DNA of 64,000 nt from Candidatus Poribacteria bacterium (GTDB lineage: Bacteria; Poribacteria; WGA-4E; WGA-3G): the NCBI GenBank assembly GCA_009841255.1, contig VXMD01000026.1, forward strand, positions 1 to 64,000. Reading direction: 5' to 3'. Below, piece after piece: positions 17,786 to 25,394 of this stretch (positions within the stretch are counted from its first letter, which is position 1; every line of letters starts with the position of its first letter). The notes under the pieces are model-generated. The model saw only the letters and a list, made by a program, of their open reading frames with translations. It had not been told where the DNA came from and did not search any database. A program made the translations under genes and the position numbers.

Positions 17786-19303
17786 TTAATACGGTTTTGA
17801 AGAATTACCTCGGAGTTCTTTAATGAGTTCTTCTGCTGTGCAGGTGTTCAGCAACTCGCCAACGATCTTTTGTGTGCCGAAGTGGGGCCGATCCATCATA
17901 ATTTTATCAAGCCCTCCGGATTTACCGATAAAAATCATTGAGTTCCAGCTAGCACTATAAATGTGCTTTGGGAACTTCCGTAAACAGGTGCCGCGAAAAT
18001 AGGCACGGGTATCCACAGGTGGATAGTGCATCGCGTGCACAATTTCTTCATGACTGAGCAACCGTTTCACATGTCCGTTTTTCAGCAGTCTAATATAAAG
18101 TCCTTTGTCTGGGCGGATATCATGATACTGTAAATCAAGCATCTGTACATGTGCGTCAGTCCATTGGTATCCGTGTCGTTTGCGATACGCCTCTATTAAT
18201 TTCTTTTTAATGACCCAGTCGAGATGTTGGCTGAGTCGCATGGGATTGATTTCTAAGTTGTCAAGCACATATTGCCATTTTTCGAGGACATCTTCGACGA
18301 CAGGTGTCCGCTCTTCGGCTGTGAGATGTTGTTGTGCGAGTTTGAGATACGCACGCTGTACTTGTATCGGGGTCCACTGTTCTCCATCTGCGAGTTCTAT
18401 CTGATTTTTGCACGAAAGGTCTCGTGAAATACTTTTTATTGTCGCGACAGGATCCTTTAAACTGAATTGTTTGCCGACAACACCTTTCTCAATCAACTGG
18501 AGTACTATAGAAGTAATGCCAGCTTTGAGATAGATACTGAATTCCGACATGTTAGAGTCGCCGACAATAACGTGCAAACGTCGATAGGTTTTGTCGTCAG
18601 CATGGGGTTCATCGCGCGTGTTAATCAAAGGGCGATTCACCATCGTACTGAGTCCTACCTCTTTCTCAAAAAAATCGGCGCGTTGAGAAATCTGATAATC
18701 TATTGCGTTACTTCCGTTTTCTGCGCCGACTTTGCCGCTACCCGTGATGATAATACGGGTAACAAGGAAAGGGGTCAACCCATCAACAATTCTATCAAAC
18801 GGCACTTTACGAGACATAAGATAGTTTTCGTGTGAACCGTAGCTGTGCCCTTTGTAATCGGTGTTATTTTTATAGATGATAATTTCTTGGTTGTCAAGCA
18901 AAAGGCGTTCAGCTGTTACCCTGCTGAGTTCCAATATTAATTCTCCCGCCTTTTCGTAAAGAAGTAGATCGCGTGCATTGGCACATTCCGGCGTGCAGTA
19001 CTCTGGATGTGCATGGTCTACGTAATAACGTCCTCCGTTTATCAGTATATCATTGACGACGCTATTTGTATCTGCTTCACTGATAGGTATTTCCGTCTCT
19101 GCGAGAAACCCACGGGCGTCCATCAATGGACTTTCTTGTTCATAATCCCATGTAACAGAGGAAGTTGCACTCGGAATATCATCCCTTGCAGTTTTATAGG
19201 CATTAACTACCAAAGTGGAAGCAGCAACCGGATCTTGCTCACGCGCATTTTTGACTGAGATACCATACTCAGTCTCTGTTCCCATTATTATTGGTATTTC
19301 CAT
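17786..19303 (-). CDS. dop: Deamidase/depupylase of Pup (Dop)
   Basis: 505 residues. Dop deamidates the C-terminal Gln of Pup and also removes Pup from conjugates. It starts near IIMGTETEYGIS (E10, E12). Residues about 36-78 contain the Dop-specific loop (TARDDIPSATSSVTWDYEQESPLMDARGF). GGRYYVDHAHPEYCTPEC carries the catalytic D96. The DEPHADDKTYRRLHVIVGDSNMSE segment is shared with PafA, its paralogue. The ATG has no clear ribosome site, only AATAAAAAA. A second ATG at codon 7 is an alternative start. It is followed 60 bases later by pup. Confidence 0.95.
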   Translation of the reverse strand: MEIPIIMGTETEYGISVKNAREQDPVAASTLVVNAYKTARDDIPSATSSVTWDYEQESPLMDARGFLAETEIPISEADTNSVVNDILINGGRYYVDHAHPEYCTPECANARDLLLYEKAGELILELSRVTAERLLLDNQEIIIYKNNTDYKGHSYGSHENYLMSRKVPFDRIVDGLTPFLVTRIIITGSGKVGAENGSNAIDYQISQRADFFEKEVGLSTMVNRPLINTRDEPHADDKTYRRLHVIVGDSNMSEFSIYLKAGITSIVLQLIEKGVVGKQFSLKDPVATIKSISRDLSCKNQIELADGEQWTPIQVQRAYLKLAQQHLTAEERTPVVEDVLEKWQYVLDNLEINPMRLSQHLDWVIKKKLIEAYRKRHGYQWTDAHVQMLDLQYHDIRPDKGLYIRLLKNGHVKRLLSHEEIVHAMHYPPVDTRAYFRGTCLRKFPKHIYSASWNSMIFIGKSGGLDKIMMDRPHFGTQKIVGELLNTCTAEELIKELRGNSSKPY

Positions 19304-19479
19304 TTTTTTATTGGTTATCAGTTTTAATAGTTATCGGTTCGCCTGCTGCGCGGGCTTTCAGTTATCAGTTATCGGTTAAAGAGGGTTTTTGCTTGGGTAT
19401 TTCTGCGTATTTCCCATGTGAAACAAAAACCTCTTAATTCTCACTGTGAGGCAAACTGACAACTGACAACTGATAACCA
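19304..19479. repeat. mpa-dop spacer with GTTATCAGTTAT-type repeats
   Basis: No gene. GGTTATCAG and GTTATCGGTT units recur several times, and AACTGATAACC at the mpa side can pair with them. A piece reading (minus) TACGCAGAAATACCCAAGCA, at about 19390-19413, is also part of the long dispersed repeat at 49498-49645. Similar GTTATCRGTT strings occur at 14279-14290 and 49471-49480. Confidence 0.5.
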
Positions 19480-21264
19480 TCAAAGGAATGTACCGCTTCG
19501 GGTCACTCGAACATTCGGTGTTTTCTCTTGTGCGGGTTCATTAATCAAGGCACGGATATTAACAATCTTTTCACCTTTCCTGCCCGAGATTTTTGCCCAA
19601 TCATCAGGGTTCGTCGTGTTCGGAAGGTCCTCATTTTCGTGGTATTCTTCTCGAATGGCTACTTTGAGATCTTCAAGACGCATTCCTTTATCAATCCCAT
19701 CAGAGGCAATAAAACGTTTGATCGCTGATTTTTTCGCACGTGAAACGATGTTTTCGATCATTGCCCCACTAACAAAGTCTTTAAAGAAGAGGGTTTCCCG
19801 CTCGCCACGGGCGTAAGTTACCTCAATGAAACGATTTTCATCGGTAGTTGCGTACATGTCGTCTGCCGCTTCATCGATGAAGTGTTTGGCGATAGCCTGC
19901 GTATCTCCATCAAACTCCTGACGAACATTTTCAGAGAACGGAAGTTCTGGCGTCAGGTATATGGCGAAGATGTCCTTAGCTCCCTCAAGGTTGGGGCGAT
20001 CAATTTTAATTTTCACATCGAGTCTACCGGGTCTTAGAACAGCGGGATCAAGGAGATCCTGTCGATTACTTGCGCCAATAACAATAACATCCCGAAGGTT
20101 CTCAACGCCATCAATTTCGGAGAGGAACTGCGGGACAAGCGTTGATTCCATGTCCGATGAGATTCCCATGCCTCTGGAGCGGAAGAGAGAATCCATTTCA
20201 TCAAAGAAGATGATCACAGGAAATCCTTCTCTCGATTTATCGCGCGCTTTTTCAAAGACTTCCCGAATTTTACGTTCAGTTTCACCGACATACTTATTGA
20301 GGAGTTCGGGTCCCTTGATGTTGATGAAATAGCCGCGAACTTCGTCTCTGCCTGTTTCTTTTCGGACGCGTTCGGCGATACTGCTAGCGACAGCGCGAGC
20401 GATTAAGGTTTTACCACAACCTGGGGGTCCGTAGAGAAGGACGCCCTTGGGCGGTGAGAGGTTAAATTCTTTATACTCGTTTGGATAGAGATAGGGTAAC
20501 TCAATGGCGTCTCGAATGGCTTCTATCTGTGTATCGAGTCCACCAATGTCGGTGTAACCGATGTCTGGCACCTCTTCGAGTAACAGATCTTCGACTTCTC
20601 GTTTAGGAAGTTTTTCCATGAGCATACTGGTCGTATGATTGAGAAGGACATGATCTCCGGCTTTCAGGGGTTCCTCTGTGAGGGATTCGGCTATTCTGAC
20701 GACCCGTTCTTCATCGGTGCGGAGGCTCACGATGGCACGTTCATCCGCAATTCGCTCTTTGATTTTGACCACATCGCCGTGCTTTTCGGCAGTTTTGATG
20801 TCAACAACGTTCATTCCGCTGTTAACAATAACCTCTTGCCCAACGGCGAGGTCTTTATCCCTGAGTGCGGGATCGAGATTGACACGCCATTTTCTGCCGC
20901 TAATGTCAATATCGACGGTGCCATCTTCGTTTGAAGCGAGGAAGACTCCGTAATTATTGGGGGGTGCGCTAAGTTGGGCGACCTTTTCCTTGAGGATCTG
21001 CAGTTTCTCTTTCGCCTCTTGAAGCGTGCTGGTGAGTTTCTTATTGCGCCGGTGTGCCGTCATCAACTCACGTTGCATTTCATAGAGTCGAGTTTCAAGG
21101 TCCTTGACATATACGGCACGCTGTTGTTGCCGCATGCTTTCAAGTTCGCCTTCGAGCATGTCAATGGTCCCTTGGAGTGTGCGAATTTGCTGTTGATACC
21201 AAACAGCATCGCCGCTCTCTTGCTCCTCAAAGGAATCCGTGGAATTTCCTCTTTTGATAGCCAT
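19480..21264 (-). CDS. mpa: Proteasomal AAA ATPase Mpa/ARC
   Basis: 594 residues from the ATG at 21262-21264. Upstream in-frame starts are rejected because they precede the promoter at 21385-21413. This is the ring ATPase that recognises Pup and feeds substrates to the 20S core. Residues about 20-95 are an N-terminal coiled coil that binds Pup (QQQIRTLQGTIDMLEGELESM). Tandem OB folds follow, then the AAA domain with Walker A GPPGCGKTLIARAVA and Walker B VIIFFDEMDSLFRSRG. The C-terminus SGTFL resembles the GQYL tail by which Mpa docks into the alpha ring, with Phe for Tyr. Length and layout match the family (about 590-610). Confidence 0.95.
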   Translation of the reverse strand: MAIKRGNSTDSFEEQESGDAVWYQQQIRTLQGTIDMLEGELESMRQQQRAVYVKDLETRLYEMQRELMTAHRRNKKLTSTLQEAKEKLQILKEKVAQLSAPPNNYGVFLASNEDGTVDIDISGRKWRVNLDPALRDKDLAVGQEVIVNSGMNVVDIKTAEKHGDVVKIKERIADERAIVSLRTDEERVVRIAESLTEEPLKAGDHVLLNHTTSMLMEKLPKREVEDLLLEEVPDIGYTDIGGLDTQIEAIRDAIELPYLYPNEYKEFNLSPPKGVLLYGPPGCGKTLIARAVASSIAERVRKETGRDEVRGYFINIKGPELLNKYVGETERKIREVFEKARDKSREGFPVIIFFDEMDSLFRSRGMGISSDMESTLVPQFLSEIDGVENLRDVIVIGASNRQDLLDPAVLRPGRLDVKIKIDRPNLEGAKDIFAIYLTPELPFSENVRQEFDGDTQAIAKHFIDEAADDMYATTDENRFIEVTYARGERETLFFKDFVSGAMIENIVSRAKKSAIKRFIASDGIDKGMRLEDLKVAIREEYHENEDLPNTTNPDDWAKISGRKGEKIVNIRALINEPAQEKTPNVRVTRSGTFL

Positions 21265-21384
21265 ACGTGAAGTTCTCACTTTCCAAAACGATTTTCGACT
21301 CCACTCGTAGCGGTGAAAGTCAGGTACGCGGATAACTGTATGTGAATGGGTTTTAGATTTTATAAACCCACCGCTTTTATTTAG

Positions 21385-21413
21385 AGTATAGCGTACCGAA
21401 AAAATTGTGTCAA
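21385..21413 (-). promoter_or_regulatory. Promoter of the Pup-proteasome operon
   Basis: On the minus strand TTGACA (21408-21413), a 17-base spacer and TATACT (21385-21390). It is an almost consensus sigma-70 promoter with transcription expected to start near 21378, about 115 bases before the mpa ATG. It shows that mpa is transcribed independently of recA. Confidence 0.75.
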
Positions 21414-21447
21414 GAAAAAGTTGCCGTTTTTGTTTTTTCGAGAATTT

Positions 21448-21480
21448 TGTATAGCGAGGCGTGTGTACCTCGCTATACAA
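21448..21480. repeat. Perfect 13-bp hairpin between recA and mpa
   Basis: TTGTATAGCGAGG and CCTCGCTATACAA flank an eight-base loop. A second weaker hairpin (GCATGG ... CCATGC) lies at about 21507-21527, right after the recA stop. Neither is followed by a T tract in either direction, so they are not classical terminators; they may protect or process the recA 3' end. Confidence 0.55.
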
Positions 21481-21543
21481 GTAATACGTCCCTAAGGAAT
21501 GCTAAAGCATGGAAACCTTACCATGCGCTTGTTACGCTACCAC

Positions 21544-22593
21544 TTAGACTGCATCGTCAGTTTCATCTGCGTCTTCAGGAATCGCACCAGCGGTAGATAC
21601 TGGTGCCACACTGAGTGTCTCCCGTATCTTCGTCTCGATTTCTGCCGCAATATCTGGGTTCTCTTCCAGATATTTCTTAGCATTCGTTCTACCCTGGCCA
21701 ATTCGTTCGCTGTTGTAGGAGAACCAGGAACCACTCTTTTGAATCAATTCATTATCAACGGCGATATCCAAGAGGTTTCCTTCTTTAGAGATGCCTTTCC
21801 CGAAAGTAACGTCGTATTCTGCCTCTTTGAAAGGGGGCGCCACTTTATTCTTCACCACTTTGACCCGGACACCGCTCCCAAGAATTTCATTGCCATCTTT
21901 AATCTGGGTGCCGCGGCGGAGTTCTAACCGAACGGAGGCGTGGAATTTGAGCGCGAGTCCACCGGGTGTTGTATCTGGGTTCCCGAACATGATCCCGATT
22001 TTTTGACGAATCTGATTTGTGAAGATAACACAGGTTTGGGATTTGTTCGTGACACCTGACAACTTCCGGAGTGCTTTTGACATGAGACGCGGCAACAAAC
22101 CGACATGTGCGTCGCTCATTTCACCCTCGATTTCGGCTTGAGGGGTCAAGGCAGCTACCGAGTCGACGACGACCACATCAATCGCACCGCTACGGATAAG
22201 CGTTTCGACGATTTCTAATGCTTGTTCGCCGGCATCGGGTTGGGCGATCAATAGGTTTTCCATGTTGACCCCGATACTTCGAGCGTAGGTTGTATCGAGT
22301 GCGTGCTCAACATCAATGAACACAGCCGTGCCGCCTAACTTTTGGGCTTCGGCGACAATATGGAGTGCTAAGGTGGTTTTTCCTGTGCCTTCGTGTCCAA
22401 AGATTTCGATGATTCTGCCGCGCGGGACACCGCCTACACCGAGAGCGAGGTCGAGCGCGAGCGAACCGGTTGGGATCGCTTCAACGGGCACAACTTCGTT
22501 GTCCGTGAAGCGCATGATAGCACCTTTACCGAATTCACGTTCTACTTGCGAAATCGCTTGGTCAATGACTTTCTGTTTCTGTTCGTCTTGCAT
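21544..22593 (-). CDS. recA: Recombinase RecA
   Basis: 349 residues, full length. This is the strand-exchange ATPase of homologous recombination and SOS co-protease. Walker A is [11 protein letters not shown], with [21 protein letters not shown] upstream; [30 protein letters not shown] (loop L2) and [18 protein letters not shown] are all canonical. The C-terminus is acidic ([10 protein letters not shown]). The ATG has AAGGAGAAAG. It follows thpR by 59 bases and may belong to the lolA-pgsA-thpR transcript. I see no LexA-type box nearby. Confidence 0.98.
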   Translation of the reverse strand: MQDEQKQKVIDQAISQVEREFGKGAIMRFTDNEVVPVEAIPTGSLALDLALGVGGVPRGRIIEIFGHEGTGKTTLALHIVAEAQKLGGTAVFIDVEHALDTTYARSIGVNMENLLIAQPDAGEQALEIVETLIRSGAIDVVVVDSVAALTPQAEIEGEMSDAHVGLLPRLMSKALRKLSGVTNKSQTCVIFTNQIRQKIGIMFGNPDTTPGGLALKFHASVRLELRRGTQIKDGNEILGSGVRVKVVKNKVAPPFKEAEYDVTFGKGISKEGNLLDIAVDNELIQKSGSWFSYNSERIGQGRTNAKKYLEENPDIAAEIETKIRETLSVAPVSTAGAIPEDADETDDAV

Positions 22594-22652
22594 GTTTTTA
22601 CTTTCTCCTTATGTTGCACCTACTCTGGAAAATGGGTACTTCGGGTGTTGTG

Positions 22653-23240
22653 TTACGCCGAAAACTGACATACGTTTAAAGGTGTATAGATCGCCCCATT
22701 TGGGTGAAGTTGGCTCTGCATGAGTGCGATTTCGTTTACACGCATTGATCCACCAACGATTGTGTCATATTTACGTAGAATATTCTTTAACGGTTCAAGA
22801 TTTGTCGCGGTTCTCAGCCGCGCGAGCGTTAGGTGTGGGTGAAACCGATGGTCTGTTGAGAAACCGAGATGTCTCAATTCGAGGTTCACGGCTTTTGCGA
22901 GGCGGGACACGGTTGATGCCTCCTGTTTTATGCCTAGCCAGATGACACGCGGACGAGCAAGATTCGGGAACGCACCGATGCCTCCGAAGGCAATAGAAAA
23001 TGGCGCATACGTATCTGTCACACGTTGAAGGGCTTCGCTCACCTCATGGATCGCTTCAGGATGGACATCGCCAAGAAATTTCAAGGTGAGGTGAAAATTT
23101 CCGTGCTTCGTCCACGAGGTTCCCTTGTGAATCTGCGACTGCAGGTGTGTTTGCACGGGCTTCAGCAATGCCTGTATCGGTTCTGGAATCTCGACTGCTA
23201 CAAAACAGCGAATGAGCGCACCTTTAGCTGTGTTCATCAT
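22653..23240 (-). CDS. thpR: RNA 2',3'-cyclic phosphodiesterase (LigT/ThpR family)
   Basis: 195 residues. It has the two HxT motifs of the 2H phosphoesterase family: HLTLKFLGD (residues about 49-57) and HPHLTLARL (about 143-151). It hydrolyses 2',3'-cyclic phosphates at RNA ends, the same end chemistry used by RtcB in this window. The start overlaps the pgsA stop (ATGATGA), so translation is coupled; a second ATG follows directly. CFVAVEIPEPIQ at the N-terminus is typical. Confidence 0.93.
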   Translation of the reverse strand: MMNTAKGALIRCFVAVEIPEPIQALLKPVQTHLQSQIHKGTSWTKHGNFHLTLKFLGDVHPEAIHEVSEALQRVTDTYAPFSIAFGGIGAFPNLARPRVIWLGIKQEASTVSRLAKAVNLELRHLGFSTDHRFHPHLTLARLRTATNLEPLKNILRKYDTIVGGSMRVNEIALMQSQLHPNGAIYTPLNVCQFSA

Positions 23241-23857
23241 GTACCTGCTTTTGGATCGTAACGGGTTGCATGAACCAACGCAAATAAAGGTTTGCGATTG
23301 TTAACGAGAAATTCCAGACCAGATCCAACTGTGAGTACTAACGGGATATACATCATAAAATAGATAGGACCTCGGCTTTGCAGAATCAGGGTGGTGTTCA
23401 GATTGTCTTGAAATGCGAGTAAAGTTAACCCCGTGATGATGACGATCAGCTGTGAAGTCATCTTATATTTTCCCCACTGATTTGCCGAGACGACCTGCCC
23501 GTATTTTGCGATGAAAACAATCCGCAGGAATGTAACGAGAACTTCACGACCGATGATAACAAAAACCATCCATACCGGGATAAGTCCACTATCAACGTGT
23601 TTGAATAAAGCGAAACAGATTAAAGCGGCACCGATTAACAACTTATCGGCGAGTGGATCCATGAATTTCCCGAAGCCCGTCACACCTTGCTTTCGTGCAA
23701 TTTTACCATCAAAGTGATCCGTCAGTGCCGCTACAACACAGATAGTGAGCGCAGTCCTCATCATATCAGCCTGAAAACAGTATATGAACGGAGGGATCAG
23801 GAAGAGCCGTAAAATGGTGAGGAGATTTGCCAACCGCAAAAGGGTACCGAAATTCAT
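23237..23857 (-). CDS. pgsA: CDP-diacylglycerol--glycerol-3-phosphate 3-phosphatidyltransferase
   Basis: 206 residues, an inner-membrane enzyme that makes phosphatidylglycerol phosphate. The CDP-alcohol phosphotransferase signature D-x2-D-G-x2-A-R-x8-G-x3-D-x3-D is intact in TDHFDGKIARKQG and GKFMDPLADK. About five to six membrane helices are visible. NLLTILRLFLIPPF at the N-terminus is the usual start of PgsA. It is coupled to thpR by overlapping stop and start codons and lies downstream of the lolA-like gene. Confidence 0.93.
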   Translation of the reverse strand: MNFGTLLRLANLLTILRLFLIPPFIYCFQADMMRTALTICVVAALTDHFDGKIARKQGVTGFGKFMDPLADKLLIGAALICFALFKHVDSGLIPVWMVFVIIGREVLVTFLRIVFIAKYGQVVSANQWGKYKMTSQLIVIITGLTLLAFQDNLNTTLILQSRGPIYFMMYIPLVLTVGSGLEFLVNNRKPLFALVHATRYDPKAGT

Positions 23858-23906
23858 AATATGTTCACGAAAGCATAGGAATTATCTCGTGCTAAGAGAT
23901 GCATTA

Positions 23907-24644
23907 CTAATTTTCGGAGAGATCTATTACCTCGGCATCTTCGGGCACCACAAACTTGAAAAGATCCGGTGCAAGTTCCTTATCTCGTTCAATCTGTGTC
24001 AGTGCGACGATCACACTTTGACGCGTACCGTCTTCAAACTCGGTTTCGTAGCCAAATTGCACGGGAAGCCACTCACCGGATTTCACCCAGATTTGAAGGG
24101 TTTCCTTTGCGTTCGTGCTCACCATGTGAACTTTAGGGGTCAACTCAATTTGATGTACCCCTTTCGGGTTCGCGAATTCGTCAGGAACGAGAGCCATATC
24201 GTAGTTCTTCTGGACATCTTCAAGTGATGCGCCAATACCCGGCAACAATTCTCGACGTTCTGGATTGTTCCACTTCATCTTATTGACTTGATTGAGTATC
24301 GGTGTATATGTCCAACCGTATTCACCGTCCAAAACAGTGAGTTGGACGACCTGCGATGCATCGCTCCGATCGACATACTCCTTACGAAGCAGATTCGGTT
24401 TCCCGAATATGAACCGTCCACGAGCGACACTTCTCTTATTCGCGAACAGCGTCGTCTCCTCAAAGTTGGCACTGAAGTTATTGGATTTCTCGTATGCCGT
24501 TTTGAAATTCTGAAAAATTTCGTCAACAGTTTGTGGATGTGCTGTGTGAACGAATAGCGCTAAGAGGAACACCGCTATTGACAATAAATTTCGGAGTCGC
24601 ACAGACCTTTTCAGTATAGTGATCCAAGGGGTTCGTCGGATCAT
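23907..24644 (-). CDS. LolA-like outer-membrane lipoprotein carrier/sorting protein
   Basis: About 245 residues. I choose the ATG at 24642-24644 because AGGAG lies six bases upstream; the ATG two codons earlier touches the AGGAG. A signal peptide (IAVFLLALFVHTAHPQ) is followed by a LolA-type half-barrel: VDEIFQNFKTAYEKSNNFSANFEE, GRFIFGKPNLLRKEY, GWTYTPILNQVNKMKW and a C-terminal LAPDLFKFVVPEDAEVIDL. LolA ferries lipoproteins across the periplasm, so the gene argues for a diderm envelope. It is the first gene after the promoter at 24699-24728. Confidence 0.85.
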   Translation of the reverse strand: MIRRTPWITILKRSVRLRNLLSIAVFLLALFVHTAHPQTVDEIFQNFKTAYEKSNNFSANFEETTLFANKRSVARGRFIFGKPNLLRKEYVDRSDASQVVQLTVLDGEYGWTYTPILNQVNKMKWNNPERRELLPGIGASLEDVQKNYDMALVPDEFANPKGVHQIELTPKVHMVSTNAKETLQIWVKSGEWLPVQFGYETEFEDGTRQSVIVALTQIERDKELAPDLFKFVVPEDAEVIDLSEN

Positions 24645-24698
24645 TATCATCTCCTACTTTGCCAAATTACCTTTTGGAAAACCAATTTCTATTTCAAT

Positions 24699-24728
24699 AT
24701 TATAGCATAATCTATTTCGGGGTGTCAA
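24699..24728 (-). promoter_or_regulatory. Promoter of the lolA-pgsA-thpR(-recA) unit
   Basis: Minus strand TTGACA (24723-24728), an 18-base spacer and TATAAT (24699-24704): both boxes are consensus. Transcription should begin near 24692, leaving about 50 bases of leader before the lolA-like start. Confidence 0.78.
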
Positions 24729-24782
24729 CATTATTTCCGTTGAAAATGGGCTATTTTATGTAGGGTCAATCATATACTGCTC

Positions 24783-25163
24783 TCAATTCGCTAAGCGCGT
24801 CCAATCCGTCAGGATAACCTCTATATCCTTAGGATCCTCTAAGGCATACATAACGAGACGTTCTAAAACTTCGGCAACGGGGGGTTCTCGGAATATCGCT
24901 TGGAACCAGTTGCCGAACGTTTTAACCGCATCTGGGGATTCGGAACACACCCGGAAAACAACCCGACAGAAGTCGAGTCCTTCGTCTACCCATTTTTCAG
25001 TGATCCAGACATCTCCTGGGAATCCGTGAAAAATTGGCAAGAGATCCGCTATGAGAACCGGCAGGTCTTCATTGAGATAAGAGATCTCTGGTAGGATGTC
25101 AAAATGGATAGCATATTTATGAGTATATGAGGCACGTTCGCGTGCTTCGTTTTGCGTTTGCAT
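24783..25163 (-). CDS. Hypothetical protein, 126 residues
   Basis: I do not recognise this family. The start is set at the ATG at 25161-25163 (MQTQNEARERASYTHKYAIHF); the frame is open further upstream, but that part is the dispersed repeat read in the antisense direction. The protein is acidic, soluble, without signal peptide or membrane helix, and largely helical in appearance (LPVLIADLLPIF, VAEVLERLVMYALED). It stands alone between two promoters. A TATAAT-like box lies on the minus strand at 25213-25218 with a poor -35 box inside the repeat. Confidence 0.65.
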   Translation of the reverse strand: MQTQNEARERASYTHKYAIHFDILPEISYLNEDLPVLIADLLPIFHGFPGDVWITEKWVDEGLDFCRVVFRVCSESPDAVKTFGNWFQAIFREPPVAEVLERLVMYALEDPKDIEVILTDWTRLAN

Positions 25164-25235
25164 AGGTGATTTCGTAGACTTTAAATGGACAAGTCGACTT
25201 TCTATATGGTATATTATAACACGTGATGTATTGAT

Positions 25236-25394
25236 AAATCCAAACCCATAGCCTGCGACAATACGCAGAAACGCCCAAGCAAAGACTTTCTTCGCATTGG
25301 ATTTTAGCGTTCGCAAAAACACGCAGGCGGATCTACGGAAAGGCACGTTATTCTTCAAACCTACCTGACCGAACCGCAAGGTAAAATTAAAAAT
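25236..25394 (+). repeat. Dispersed start-codon repeat, copy upstream of metH
   Basis: It begins AAATCCAAACCCATAGCCTG, continues with CAATACGCAGAAACGCCCAA and CACGCAGGCGGATCTACGGA, and ends ACCTGACCGAACCGCAAGG then TAAAATTAAAAAT directly before the metH ATG. The copies at 49498-49645 and 49761-49910 match it module by module. AAGG is the only ribosome-site candidate for metH. Confidence 0.8.

Noticed and set aside
21265-21480. N-terminal extension of Mpa (frame open 72 codons further upstream)
   Set aside because: It begins upstream of the consensus promoter at 21385-21413 and reads through a hairpin repeat; the shorter form matches the family length.
25236-25394. Cobalamin riboswitch upstream of metH
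   Set aside because: The leader is the dispersed repeat and lacks the B12-box sequence; the same element occurs before unrelated genes.
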